In this document: positions 14,541 through 32,945 of the stretch, one piece after another
How positions within the stretch are numbered: position 1 is the first letter of the stretch
Layout of the letters: the number at the start of each line of letters is the position of its first letter
NCBI GenBank assembly: GCA_934591895.1
Contig: CAKTPP010000001.1
Span: 287,320-351,319 of the forward strand
Origin: an uncultured Oscillospiraceae bacterium
GTDB lineage: Bacteria; Bacillota; Clostridia; Oscillospirales; Oscillospiraceae
Direction of reading: 5' to 3'
DNA length: 64,000 nucleotides
The notes under the pieces: generated by a model
Told to the model about the DNA's origin: nothing
What the model saw: only the letters and a program-made list of their open reading frames with translations
Databases searched by the model: none
Position numbers and translations under genes: made by a program

Positions 14541-15854
14541 ATGGATAAATTCTTCCAGCTCAGCCTGCGCGGCACGGATAAGAAAACCGAGATCATCGCG
14601 GGGCTGACCACCTTCATGACCATGGCGTATGTGCTGGCCGTCCAGCCGGCCGCGATCTGCGGCGGTGAGGCGTACATCACGGACGTCAACGGCGTCGTCA
14701 TCACCAAGTCCGCCATCATGATCACCTGCGCGCTCGTGTCCGGCCTGATCACGCTGCTGATGGCCTTTTACACGAACTTTCCCTTCGCGCTCTCGACCGG
14801 CATGGGCTCGAACTTCATCCTCGGCGCGCTCATCCAGTCGCAGGCGCTGAGCTTCGGCGCCGCCATGGTGATCACGCTCATCTCCGGCATCGTGTTCGTG
14901 CTGCTGACGGTCTTCGGCCTGCGCGACCTGATCGTGCGCGTCATCCCCAAGAACATCAAGATCGCGATCTCCGCGTCCATCGGGTTTTTCATCGCCTATC
15001 TCGGCTTCAAAAACTGCGGCATCGGCTCGTTTGAAAACGGCGTCGCCCTCGGCAATCTCGCCGATCCCGCCGTGCTGCTGGCCATCGGCGGCCTGCTGCT
15101 CATCATCGTGCTCAACGCCCTGCACGTCAAGGGCGCGATCCTCATCAGCATCATCGCCACCACGCTTGCCGGCATCCCGCTCGGCGTGACGACCATCGAC
15201 GGCGTCGCCGCCATGCCGGACTTCGGCGACCTCGGCAACGTCATGTTCAACCTCGACTTCAAGGGCGTGTTCACCGCGAGCGGGATCATCCTTGTGTTCG
15301 TGTGCTTCTTCGGCGACTTCTTCTCCACGCTCGGCACGGTGCTCGCCGTCGCCAACCGCGCCAGTATGCTCGATGAAAACGGCAATCTGCCCGGCATCGA
15401 GCGCCCCTTCCTCGTCGACGCCGTCGGCACCTGCGTCGGCGCGCTGACCGGCAACACCACCATCACGACGTTTGTCGAATCCACCTCCGGCGTCGAGGCC
15501 GGCGGCCGCACCGGCCTGACCGCTGTCGTCGCGGGCATCATGTTCCTGCTGACCGTCTTCCTTGCGCCGCTGTTCGTCGCCATCCCGTATGCCGCGACCG
15601 GCCCGGCGCTGATCTATGTCGGTTTTCTGATGCTCAAGGGCTTCACGGAGATCGACTTCACGGATTATGATGAGTCCATCGGCCCCTGCGTCATGATGAT
15701 GTTCACGGCCTTCACCGGCAGCATCACCAACGGCCTCGGCGCGGGCATCATCGTGCACGTGCTCGTCAAGCTCGTGCGCGGCAAGGCCAAAGAGATTCAC
15801 CCGATCATGTACCTGCTGTGCGCACTCATGGTCGTGTACTTCATCGTTGGGTAA
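14541..15854 (+). CDS. NCS2 purine permease (AzgA/PbuG-like)
   Basis: A 437-residue transporter with about 12-14 membrane segments. Family landmarks are EIIAGLTTFMTMAYVLAVQP, ALSTGMGSNFILG, and DFFSTLGTVLAVANRA. The late GNTTITTFVESTSGVEAGGRT contains the NCS2 substrate/proton motif. AzgA-type members take up hypoxanthine, guanine or adenine. Operon position after adenine deaminase and a guanine riboswitch supports nucleobase import. ATG 14541 follows AAGGAG. Confidence 0.93.
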   Translation: MDKFFQLSLRGTDKKTEIIAGLTTFMTMAYVLAVQPAAICGGEAYITDVNGVVITKSAIMITCALVSGLITLLMAFYTNFPFALSTGMGSNFILGALIQSQALSFGAAMVITLISGIVFVLLTVFGLRDLIVRVIPKNIKIAISASIGFFIAYLGFKNCGIGSFENGVALGNLADPAVLLAIGGLLLIIVLNALHVKGAILISIIATTLAGIPLGVTTIDGVAAMPDFGDLGNVMFNLDFKGVFTASGIILVFVCFFGDFFSTLGTVLAVANRASMLDENGNLPGIERPFLVDAVGTCVGALTGNTTITTFVESTSGVEAGGRTGLTAVVAGIMFLLTVFLAPLFVAIPYAATGPALIYVGFLMLKGFTEIDFTDYDESIGPCVMMMFTAFTGSITNGLGAGIIVHVLVKLVRGKAKEIHPIMYLLCALMVVYFIVG

Positions 15855-15877
15855 AGCATGCCTCTCTTATAAACGTC

Positions 15878-15914
15878 AAAAGGCCTCCGGCAATCCGCCG
15901 GAGGCCTTTTTGCG
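15878..15914 (+). terminator. terminator of purine operon
   Basis: AAAGGCCTCCGGC paired with GCCGGAGGCCTTT around an AATCC loop, followed by a T-run. Confidence 0.9.
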
Positions 15915-15922
15915 CGCTTGGG

Positions 15923-15960
15923 AAAAACAAAATCGCCAAGGTACGATGTACCTTGGCGAT
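15923..15960 (-). terminator. terminator of tRNA-Leu
   Basis: Perfect 13-bp stem ATCGCCAAGGTAC/GTACCTTGGCGAT with a three-base loop (15932-15960). On the minus strand TTTTGTTTTT follows. Confidence 0.88.
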
Positions 15961-15962
15961 CC

Positions 15963-16051
15963 TGGTGCGGGAGATGGGACTTGAACCCACACGTCTATGG
16001 TTGGACACAGGCACCTCAAGCCTGCCTGTCTACCGATTCCAGCACTCCCGC
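15963..16051 (-). tRNA. tRNA-Leu(GAG)
   Basis: An 89-nt tRNA including an encoded CCA (complement of 15963-15965). The acceptor stem is GCGGGAG/CTCCCGC, the T arm contains GGGTTCAAGTCCC, and there is a long class-II variable arm. The anticodon stem CAGGC/GCCTG encloses loop TTGAGGT, so the anticodon is GAG, reading CUC/CUU. Confidence 0.96.
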
Positions 16052-16083
16052 ATACGCGTATGCACTTGTCAAACGCATGAGTT

Positions 16084-16111
16084 ATTATAACAGATACGCG
16101 CGGAATGTCAA
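16084..16111 (-). promoter_or_regulatory. promoter of tRNA-Leu
   Basis: TTGACA (complement of 16106-16111), 16-base spacer, perfect TATAAT (complement of 16084-16089). Confidence 0.8.
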
Positions 16112-16126
16112 CCACAAATTTTCGAC

Positions 16127-17356
16127 TCAGGTCGATTTTTTTACTTTTCTCTCCGCAGGGGCGGTTTGGTGCGTCTCCGTCACCAGAACGGCCGTCAGAA
16201 TGGCGAGCGCTGCGATAAGCGCGAGCGCGCCGTCGGCCATCGGCAGCAGGTATTGCATACGCAGGTAGGCATGGTAGCCGAGCAGGGAGGCAAACTCGCA
16301 CAGCAGCGCCGGAAGCGCAAGCTGCGGCCACGCGGCCGCAAGCGCGAGCGTGAGCGCATCGGCGGCGAAGAAATAGCGGTCGTGCATGTGCGGCAGGAAA
16401 AACGGGATCGCAGCGGCGAGTACTGCCGCCGCCAGCAGCAGCGCGCGGTCAGAGCAATCGTCCCGACGCAGCCAGAACCAGACGGCGAGCGCCGCGATCA
16501 CGAGCGCGGCCGCACCAATGCCGAGCCTGGCTGCGGTGTCTGGGTCTGCCACGTCCCGAAAGAGCGCAAAGACGGACGGGGAATTGTAGTTGAGCCCCGT
16601 GCCGATGCTGCCCGTCTGCTGGAACGGGATCGTCAGTGCGTCCCACAGTCCGCGTCCGGCGATGACGGCGGGGAGCACCATGACCACGCACACGGCGGGG
16701 AAGACGAGCAGGTGACGGAGCCTGACGCGCCGCGTGAGCCAGAAGAGCAAAAAGACCGGCATGACGAACACCGCCTGCAGCTTGAAGGCAAACGATGCGC
16801 CGATGCTGACCACGCCGAGCAGCGGATGCCCGGACAGGACGAGGTAGACACTCAGCACGGCGAGGGCGGCGTACACGCTGTCGCACTGCCCCCAGAGCGC
16901 ACCGTTGAGGACGACGGTCGGCCAGAAGAGCACGAGGAAAAATGCCGTGAGCTTCCACGCGGCGCCCTGGCGAAACAGCCCCACGAGCTGCATGACCGAC
17001 CATGCGAGTACAACGTCAAACAGGATGCTGAAGAGCTTGATGAGATGCAGATCCGGCAGGGAGCTGCCGCTGATGAGCGCCAGCACCGTCAGATACGGCA
17101 CGTTATAATTCCCGACCGGCTCGCGCAGCGCGGCGAGGCCGCCGTGCGTGCGGAAGAAATCGACCCAGACGCTCAGAAAGTTCCGGTAGTCGTCCGTGAC
17201 GTAGTTCAGGTATGCGCCGCGCAGCACGAACGCCGCCGCCAGCAGCAGCGCCGCGCACAGCACGTGCGCCGGCTTCGGCAGCGCGCCGGCGCGCCACAGC
17301 AGCACCAGCGCAAGACCGGCCTCGGCGGCGAGCAGCAGACAGACGCGGATATCCAT
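16127..17356 (-). CDS. GT-C-type membrane glycosyltransferase-like protein
   Basis: A 409-residue polytopic protein with about ten hydrophobic helices. Early acidic residues in YVTDDYRNFL fit the GT-C catalytic Asp position between the first helices. NGALWGQCDSVYAAL and a late LPHMHDRYFF are typical of the DUF2029/PIG-M-like mannosyltransferase group, which uses polyprenyl-phosphate sugars. The sugar and acceptor are unknown. The second ATG (17356) is preferred because GGAGGG stands at suitable spacing; the first ATG abuts it. It is divergent from rpoB. Confidence 0.72.
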   Translation of the reverse strand: MDIRVCLLLAAEAGLALVLLWRAGALPKPAHVLCAALLLAAAFVLRGAYLNYVTDDYRNFLSVWVDFFRTHGGLAALREPVGNYNVPYLTVLALISGSSLPDLHLIKLFSILFDVVLAWSVMQLVGLFRQGAAWKLTAFFLVLFWPTVVLNGALWGQCDSVYAALAVLSVYLVLSGHPLLGVVSIGASFAFKLQAVFVMPVFLLFWLTRRVRLRHLLVFPAVCVVMVLPAVIAGRGLWDALTIPFQQTGSIGTGLNYNSPSVFALFRDVADPDTAARLGIGAAALVIAALAVWFWLRRDDCSDRALLLAAAVLAAAIPFFLPHMHDRYFFAADALTLALAAAWPQLALPALLCEFASLLGYHAYLRMQYLLPMADGALALIAALAILTAVLVTETHQTAPAERKVKKST

Positions 17357-17430
17357 GGTCATCCCTCCGAAGATATAAAAAAGCGACAGGGCGATACGCT
17401 CCTGCCGACGAAAAATTCATAAAATAACAC

Positions 17431-17460
17431 TTGACAACCTACGCGCGAAAATGGTAAAAT
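17431..17460 (+). promoter_or_regulatory. promoter of rpoBC
   Basis: TTGACA at 17431-17436, 18-base spacer, TAAAAT at 17455-17460. A leader of about 140 bases precedes rpoB and contains a short GCGG...CCGC hairpin near 17482-17501. Confidence 0.75.
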
Positions 17461-17608
17461 ATCACGCTATGTGTCTTGAGAGCGGGAGAAGCTACTTCCG
17501 CAACTTACAAGATTATTTTAGCGGATCGGCCGCAAAAATGCAACAGGTCAAAAAAGTATTTCACAACCCTACCGGGTGTTCACAATCTCAAAAGAAGGAG
17601 TGTTCGCC

Positions 17609-21349
<3,741 letters not shown>

Positions 21350-21352
21350 AAC

Positions 21353-25075
<3,723 letters not shown>

Positions 25076-25092
25076 TCGCTCAATACCAACCG

Positions 25093-25131
25093 TTTCACCG
25101 GGATATGCAAGCGTATCCCGGTGAAATTTTT
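25093..25131 (+). terminator. terminator of rpoBC
   Basis: TTTCACCGGGATA paired with TATCCCGGTGAAA around an eight-base loop, followed by TTTTT. Confidence 0.92.
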
Positions 25132-25154
25132 GCTTCCGACTTGAATAAAAATAC

Positions 25155-25183
25155 TTGACGAATCTTGTGCAATATGCTAAAAT
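25155..25183 (+). promoter_or_regulatory. promoter of rpsL-rpsG-fusA-tuf
   Basis: TTGACG at 25155-25160, 17-base spacer, TAAAAT at 25178-25183. Confidence 0.78.
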
Positions 25184-25189
25184 CCTATT

Positions 25190-25345
25190 TTGCGTGGGCG
25201 TGTGCCCATTGCTTTGTCATGCCTGTGTAAAAAGCACAAAAAAGTCCGGAGTTTCCCGAAAAAATTCCGGCAGAATCACGGTTTATCCGGTGCTGATTCT
25301 TGGCATCGTATAAATAAAACATTTTTTGAGGAAAGGAGGAAAACC
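25190..25345 (+). promoter_or_regulatory. long structured 5' leader of rpsL operon
   Basis: About 155 untranslated bases with potential hairpins: TGGGCGTGTGCCCA at 25195-25208, a CCGGA...TCCGG pairing, and AGAATCA...TGATTCT around 25272-25300. It may host autogenous control by S12 or S7 in analogy with other str operons. No known Rfam family was recognised. Confidence 0.35.
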
Positions 25346-25768
25346 ATGCCTACTTTTAACCAGTTGGTGAGAAAGGGCAGAGAGAAGGCTACCTACAAGT
25401 CCGCGTCTCCCGCCATGCAGAAGGGTCTCAACACCCTGAAGAACCGCGAGACCGATCTGAGCGCTCCTCAGAAGAGAGGCGTCTGCACTGCCGTGCGTAC
25501 CTCTACCCCCAAGAAGCCGAACTCCGCGCTTCGTAAGATCGCCCGTGTGCGTCTGACCAACGGCTACGAGGTAACCGCCTACATCCCGGGCATCGGTCAC
25601 AACCTGCAGGAGCATAGCGTCGTTATGATCCGCGGCGGCCGTGTCAAGGATCTCCCCGGCGTTCGTTACCACATCATCCGCGGCACCCTCGATACGCAGG
25701 GCGTTTCCGGACGTATGCAGGCCCGTTCCAAGTACGGTGCCAAGCGGCCGAAGGCAGGAAAGAAGTAA
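25346..25768 (+). CDS. rpsL: 30S ribosomal protein S12
   Basis: A 140-residue S12, a decoding-centre protein. TPKKPNSALRKIARVRL and the PGVRYHIIRG loop are present, with lysines at the usual streptomycin-sensitivity positions. The N-terminal region is slightly longer than in E. coli, as in many Firmicutes. ATG 25346 follows AAAGGAGGAAAA. It is the first gene of the str operon. The L7Ae-like gene often found between rpoC and rpsL in Firmicutes is not present here. Confidence 0.98.
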   Translation: MPTFNQLVRKGREKATYKSASPAMQKGLNTLKNRETDLSAPQKRGVCTAVRTSTPKKPNSALRKIARVRLTNGYEVTAYIPGIGHNLQEHSVVMIRGGRVKDLPGVRYHIIRGTLDTQGVSGRMQARSKYGAKRPKAGKK

Positions 25769-25899
25769 GTTCCAACAGCATTTTTTGCCCTGTTGTTAAC
25801 TGATATATATATTGTATCGTTGACCTCGGGGCGCAGACGGAGATGCCATGCATCTTCGAGTACCTGTGAAGTCATTTTTTAATGAAGGAGGGAAGTATA

Positions 25900-26370
25900 G
25901 TGCCCAGAAGAGGTAACGTTCCCAAAAGAGAAGTTTTGCCGGATCCGATGTACAACAGCGTTCTGGTGACGAAGCTCATCAACAGCGTGATGCTCGACGG
26001 CAAAAAGGGTGTTGCTCAGAAGGTCGTTTACGATGCTTTTGACATCATCAAGGAAAAGACCGGCAAGGAACCGCTCGATGCGTTCACCGAGGCTCTGAAC
26101 AACATCATGCCGAGCCTCGAAGTCAAGGCTCGCCGCGTCGGCGGCGCGACCTACCAGGTTCCTATGGAAGTGCGTCCTGAGAGACGCCAGACGCTCGGCC
26201 TGCGCTGGCTGACGGGTTATGCCCGCAAGCGCAGCGAAAAGACCATGAAGGAGCGCCTCGCAGGCGAGATCATGGATGCCTGCAACAACACCGGCGCTGC
26301 TGTCAAGAAGCGCGAAGACACGCACAAGATGGCCGAGTCCAACAAGGCGTTCGCACACTTCCGCTGGTAA
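25900..26370 (+). CDS. rpsG: 30S ribosomal protein S7
   Basis: A 156-residue S7 that nucleates assembly of the 30S head. Family sequences PRRGNVPKREVLPDP, the long basic beta-arm, and WLTGYARKRSEKTM are intact. The start is GTG 25900, six bases after AAGGAGGG; this matches the conserved Met-Pro-Arg-Arg N-terminus, whereas the upstream in-frame ATG would add six non-conserved residues. The 131-base gap from rpsL contains a small CAACAG...CTGTTG hairpin at 25772-25794 but no terminator T-run. Confidence 0.97.
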   Translation: MPRRGNVPKREVLPDPMYNSVLVTKLINSVMLDGKKGVAQKVVYDAFDIIKEKTGKEPLDAFTEALNNIMPSLEVKARRVGGATYQVPMEVRPERRQTLGLRWLTGYARKRSEKTMKERLAGEIMDACNNTGAAVKKREDTHKMAESNKAFAHFRW

Positions 26371-26394
26371 TCTTCCGACTAGGAGCTATCAATT

Positions 26395-28467
<2,073 letters not shown>

Positions 28468-28541
28468 CCTGCGCAACCGGCACAATGTGCCTTATAAGAA
28501 AGTAAGTCACAACATTATTTTAGAATTAGGAGGATATTCTA

Positions 28542-29780
28542 ATGGCAAAGCAGATGTTCAATAGAAGCAAGCCCCATGTCAATATCGGCACCATCGGCCA
28601 TATCGACCACGGCAAGACCACCCTGACCGCTGCGATCACGAAGGTTCTGTCCCTGTCCGACCCGAACAGCGCCGAGTTCGCCGCCTACGACCAGATCGAC
28701 AAGGCTCCGGAGGAGAAGGCTCGTGGTATCACGATCAACACCGCTCACGTTGAGTACCAGACCGACGACCGCATCGGCGCCGACGGCACCGAGATCAAGG
28801 GCCGTCACTATGCGCACGTCGACTGCCCGGGCCACGCCGACTATATCAAGAACATGATCACCGGCGCTGCTCAGATGGACGGCGCGATCCTCGTTATCGC
28901 TGCTTCCGACGGCCCGATGGCTCAGACCCGTGAGCACCTGCTGCTCGCCCGTCAGGTCAACGTTCCGTACGTTCTGGTGTTCCTGAACAAGGTCGACCAG
29001 GTCGACGATCCCGAGCTGCTTGAGCTCGTCGAGATGGAAGTCCGCGAGCTGCTCGACAAGTACGAGTTCCCGGGCGACGACACCCCGATCATCAAGGGCT
29101 CCGCTCTGAACGCTCTGATCTCCGAGTCCACCGATCCGAAGGCCCCCGAGTATGCCTGCATCTGGGAGCTCATGGACGCTGTTGACACCTGGATCAAGAC
29201 CCCGGAGCGCGCTGCTGACAAGCCGTTCCTGATGCCCATCGAGGACGTGTTCACCATCTCCGGCCGCGGCACCGTCGTTACCGGCCGTGTCGAGCGTGGC
29301 GTCGTCAAGGTTGGCGATAAGGTTGAGATCGTCGGCATCAAGGAGACCCAGGAGACCACCGTCACCGGCACCGAGATGTTCCACAAGACCCTCGAGTTCG
29401 CCGAGGCTGGCGACAACGTCGGCTGCCTGCTCCGCGGCATCGACAAGAAGGGCGTTGAGCGTGGTCAGGTTCTCGCCGCTCCGAAGTCCATCCACCCCCA
29501 CACCAAGTTCAAGGGTCAGGTCTACGTCCTGTCCAAGGAAGAGGGCGGCCGTCACACCCCGTTCTTCAACAACTACCGTCCCCAGTTCTACTTCCGTACC
29601 ACCGACGTGACCGGCGTCATCAGCCTCCCCGAGGGTGTTGAGATGTGCATGCCCGGCGACAACGTCGACATGGACGTCGAGCTGATCACCCCGATCGCCA
29701 TCGAGCCCGGCCTGCGTTTCGCTATCCGTGAAGGCGGCCGTACCGTTGGTTCCGGTGTTGTCATCGCCATCAACGAGTAA
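28542..29780 (+). CDS. tuf: elongation factor Tu
   Basis: A 412-residue EF-Tu that delivers aminoacyl-tRNA. G1 is GHIDHGKTT, switch I ends RGITINTAHVEY, G3 is DCPGH and G4 is NKVD. The protein is longer than typical (about 394-400 residues). About eleven extra residues (near 77-87, RIGADGTEIKG) lie between switch I and the G3 motif, and a few more occur near STDPKAPEYA. ATG 28542 follows TTAGGAGG. The operon ends after this gene with a strong terminator; no S10 gene follows. Confidence 0.98.
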   Translation: MAKQMFNRSKPHVNIGTIGHIDHGKTTLTAAITKVLSLSDPNSAEFAAYDQIDKAPEEKARGITINTAHVEYQTDDRIGADGTEIKGRHYAHVDCPGHADYIKNMITGAAQMDGAILVIAASDGPMAQTREHLLLARQVNVPYVLVFLNKVDQVDDPELLELVEMEVRELLDKYEFPGDDTPIIKGSALNALISESTDPKAPEYACIWELMDAVDTWIKTPERAADKPFLMPIEDVFTISGRGTVVTGRVERGVVKVGDKVEIVGIKETQETTVTGTEMFHKTLEFAEAGDNVGCLLRGIDKKGVERGQVLAAPKSIHPHTKFKGQVYVLSKEEGGRHTPFFNNYRPQFYFRTTDVTGVISLPEGVEMCMPGDNVDMDVELITPIAIEPGLRFAIREGGRTVGSGVVIAINE

Positions 29781-29792
29781 TTTCATCTTTCC

Positions 29793-29828
29793 AAAATCCT
29801 CTCCGGCTTGCCGGAGAGGATTTTTTTA
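29793..29828 (+). terminator. terminator after tuf
   Basis: ATCCTCTCCGG paired with CCGGAGAGGAT with a three- to four-base loop, then seven T residues. Confidence 0.93.
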
Positions 29829-30015
29829 TCCAATTTGGCACAATTGTTTCAGAATGAAACTTTATTTTCGCCTTCTAATGCTTTTTTAAGGAATCGGACC
29901 TATATTGCGTGGTAAAGAAAGGCTCCGGACGGAGTGACATTCTGCCGTCCGTGTCCGACGTTTTGCCGGCACCTTTTCCATGTATGTAACTTGGAGTGCA
30001 GAGGAGGCAAATACC

Positions 30016-32544
30016 ATGAAGGAAATGCGCAGAATACTGAGTCTGATCCTGACCCTTGTGCTGGCGTTCAGTCTCACGGCAGTGCCGGCATTTGCAGCGG
30101 ATGCAGAGCCGGACAGCACGCAAAGCGGCTTTCTCAGTGAGATCCTGAGTCAGCTGGGCATCGTCAACGACGACAATTTCATCCACGGCATCGTCGGTGT
30201 GAACATCAAGGATCTCGTCGATCATATCGGCACGGACAGCAATTTCGTGCACGGTATCGTGCGCGTCACGGTCGGCGATCTGTTCAAGGACATCGCCAGC
30301 AACAGCAAGTATACCCACGCGATCGTGACCGTTGCGGACAATAAAATCAACATCAACTTCGGCGTCGCGCTTACGGACGCGCAGCGCGCGGACGAAAACG
30401 GTGAGACGGCACGCGCATTTTTGTCCGATCTGCTCACGGACGCGGGCATGACCGAGCTGCAGAGCAGCGGCATCGTCCGCTCCGTTGCGGCCGGTGCGCT
30501 CAGCGAAGATCAGGCCTCGGCGATGGTCGATCAGCTCGCTTCGACCGGAAATCTGAGTCTGACGGATGTCACGACGCTGCTCAGCGGCCTGTCAGCCAGC
30601 GGCCTGCTCGACACGGCGGCTGCGGCGCAGATGTTTCGCAGCGCTGCGGTCACGACTGCGGCGGCGTGCGGCATCCAGCCGCTGCAGGGAACGGGGAATG
30701 TGGCCGCTCTCTCGCATATTCTCGACAGCATCCACATTGTCGACGGCGATAACTTCATTCACGGGATCGTGCGTGTCAATATCAATGACCTCGTGGATCA
30801 CATCGTCAGTGACAGCAATTTTATCCATGGCATCGTCGGTGTCAAGACCGGTGACCTGTTTGACAATATTGCCAGCGGCTGCACCTATACCCACGGCATT
30901 GTGACTGTCAGCGGAAATGTGATCAATATCAACTTCGGCGCGGCCGTGACGGATGCCAAGGCGGATGATCTTGACGGAGAAAATGCGCGCACGATCCTGA
31001 CGAATATCTGCACAGCGGCCGGCATCCCGGATGAACAGACGCGCATCATCGTCTCCGGCATCGCGCAGCGCAGCCTCTCGGCTGACGACGCGCAGACCTT
31101 CACGACGCAGCTTGTCCGAACCGGCGATTTTGACCTCACCGGTGCGGCGGCAGTCATTTGCGCGCTCGACAGCGCACAGGTCATCTCCGACGGCACGGCG
31201 GTGGAGCTCTTTGAGAGCACTGCCGAGACGCTCGGCGTCCGGGAGGATGCAATTGACACGGAGATGAATGTTTTCCCCGATAACAGCGTCGTCCTGTCGC
31301 ATATTCTTGACCAGCTGCGCATTGTCAACGGCGATAATTTCATTCACGGCATTGTCGGCGTGGACATTAACGATCTGGTTGACCACATCGCAAGTGACAG
31401 CAACTTCATCCACGGCATCGTCAATGTCGAGACCGGTGACCTGTTTAAGAACATTGCCAGCAACAACAACTATACCCACGGCATCATCACAGTTGTCGGA
31501 AACACGGTCAACATCAACTTTGGGCAGATTTTCGGCGACATCTCTTCCGGCGGCTCGAACAGCGCCGCTGCACAGCAGGCACTGACCGAAGTGCTCAAGA
31601 CCTTCGGCGTCACGCAGACCGGCATCAACGCCATTCTGAAGGGCATTGCGGGCAGCATTCTCACGAACGACCAGATCGCGCAGCTGCTGTCCCAGCTGAT
31701 CTCGTCGACGAACATGAATCTGAAAAATGTTGTGACGATCATCTGCGCGCTCTATAACAGCCGCACCATTACGCTGCAGCAGGCCATGACGCTGCTTGAG
31801 AAATATATCTCCCAGATGAGCTCCGGCACGACCGGCGGCAGCACCGGCACAACGACGACCCCGCAGCCGACAGACCCGCAGCCGGCGCAGGGCGGCCTGC
31901 TGGATACGGTCAACCACAAGGCGTATGTTTCCGGCCGCGGCGGGCAGACCTTTGCTCCGAACGGGTCGCTCACGCGCGCCGAGGCAGCGCAGATGCTCTA
32001 TGCGCTCATGACCGAGCAGGCGCACAAGCAATATGACCGCACGAGCTGCAGCCTGCGCGATGTTCCGGCCGGCTGCTGGTATACAAGTGCTGTGAGCACG
32101 CTCGCAAATGTCGGCGCGATCAGCGGCTACAGCGACGGAACGTTCCACCCGGATCAGGAGATCACCCGCGCGGAGTTCGTGACCATTCTCGCCGGGATCT
32201 ATGGCGTGAACACCACCAAAGGTATGCCGTTTACTGACGCCGGTCATGGTTGGTACTGTGACTACGTGGCCACGGCCTATGCCAACGGCTGGGTCAGCGG
32301 TTACAGTGACGGCACGTTCCGCCCGGACCAGACCATTACGCGCGCCGAGGCGGTGGTCGTTCTCAACCAGGTGCTCGGCCGCAGCTGCAATCTGACGTTC
32401 GTGCAGGCAAATGCACAGGCGGCATCGCGCTTTGCGGATGTGCTGCCGGGCGCGTGGTACTATGGCTACGTGATCGAGGCCTCGGTTGCCCACGCCTATA
32501 CGAAGCAGGACGACGGCACGGAGCGCTGGACGGCGCTCAGCTGA
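30016..32544 (+). CDS. SLH-anchored surface protein with three HGIV-type repeats
   Basis: An 842-residue secreted protein. Residues 1-27 are a Sec signal ending AFA. Three long repeats follow (about 39-229, 231-417, 427-600). Each opens with three 23-residue rows built on NFIHGIVxV...DLxxxI, then YTHGIVTVxxNxININFG, and continues with a helical segment. A Ser/Gly/Thr/Pro linker (about 602-626) leads to three SLH repeats (AISGYSDGTFHPDQEITRAE; WVSGYSDGTFRPDQTITRAE), which should anchor it to cell-wall polymer. I do not recognise the repeat family. ATG 30016 follows GAGGAGG. It is monocistronic. Confidence 0.88.
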   Translation: MKEMRRILSLILTLVLAFSLTAVPAFAADAEPDSTQSGFLSEILSQLGIVNDDNFIHGIVGVNIKDLVDHIGTDSNFVHGIVRVTVGDLFKDIASNSKYTHAIVTVADNKININFGVALTDAQRADENGETARAFLSDLLTDAGMTELQSSGIVRSVAAGALSEDQASAMVDQLASTGNLSLTDVTTLLSGLSASGLLDTAAAAQMFRSAAVTTAAACGIQPLQGTGNVAALSHILDSIHIVDGDNFIHGIVRVNINDLVDHIVSDSNFIHGIVGVKTGDLFDNIASGCTYTHGIVTVSGNVININFGAAVTDAKADDLDGENARTILTNICTAAGIPDEQTRIIVSGIAQRSLSADDAQTFTTQLVRTGDFDLTGAAAVICALDSAQVISDGTAVELFESTAETLGVREDAIDTEMNVFPDNSVVLSHILDQLRIVNGDNFIHGIVGVDINDLVDHIASDSNFIHGIVNVETGDLFKNIASNNNYTHGIITVVGNTVNINFGQIFGDISSGGSNSAAAQQALTEVLKTFGVTQTGINAILKGIAGSILTNDQIAQLLSQLISSTNMNLKNVVTIICALYNSRTITLQQAMTLLEKYISQMSSGTTGGSTGTTTTPQPTDPQPAQGGLLDTVNHKAYVSGRGGQTFAPNGSLTRAEAAQMLYALMTEQAHKQYDRTSCSLRDVPAGCWYTSAVSTLANVGAISGYSDGTFHPDQEITRAEFVTILAGIYGVNTTKGMPFTDAGHGWYCDYVATAYANGWVSGYSDGTFRPDQTITRAEAVVVLNQVLGRSCNLTFVQANAQAASRFADVLPGAWYYGYVIEASVAHAYTKQDDGTERWTALS

Positions 32545-32563
32545 AAAGTGAAATCAGAATAGA

Positions 32564-32602
32564 CAAAGCGGCGGGCTGTCCGAGAAGGACAGCCCGCCGT
32601 TT
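32564..32602 (+). terminator. terminator after SLH repeat protein
   Basis: AAAGCGGCGGGCTGTCC paired with GGACAGCCCGCCGTTT around GAGAA, followed by GTGATC; the T-run is short. Confidence 0.75.
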
Positions 32603-32945
32603 GTGATCAGGTTTCGATGCGCTTTGTATGTGCGCGTGGTTTACCTCCGAGGTGAAAAAATAGAACGATCGAGACATTTGATCTTGATCATTCTGACTTT
32701 TCATACTGCCACGATTTGCTTGCGCTGTACAGAGAAAACGATCGAGTTTCAGCGTTTCCGCTCACGCCGCTTCGTTAAACTCCACAAATTTCAGGTGACG
32801 CGGGCACAAAACCATGCCGCGCGCCGTCGATAGGGAAGGCCGGGCAGACGAAAAACGCGTTGATTTGCGCCGCAAAATGTGGTACGCTGTCAGCGCGAAA
32901 AAGTCCGGACTCAGCCGGAAAACCTACGCGAATGGAAAGACGACT
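32603..32945. other. gene-free intergenic region
   Basis: No supported gene. It holds two copies of AACGATCGAG (32664-32673 and 32737-32746) and a weak promoter-like TTGATT, 17 bases, TACGCT around 32859-32887 that may serve the ThrE gene. Confidence 0.5.

Noticed and set aside
12654..15800. A 1048-codon minus-strand frame over adenine deaminase and the purine permease
   Set aside because: It is antisense to two well-supported genes, has a His/Asp/Ala-rich composition, and runs through the riboswitch terminator.
25772..25794. Terminator between rpsL and rpsG
   Set aside because: The CAACAG...CTGTTG stem has only 6 bp and no T-run after it; operon continuity is more likely.
30130..31815. Tandem DNA repeats that could suggest a CRISPR or VNTR
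   Set aside because: They are diverged coding repeats of a surface protein with a period of about 190 codons; there are no short identical repeats with unique spacers.
32603..32945. Hidden small gene in the gap before the ThrE exporter
   Set aside because: Short frames are present but lack ribosome binding sites and recognisable sequence.
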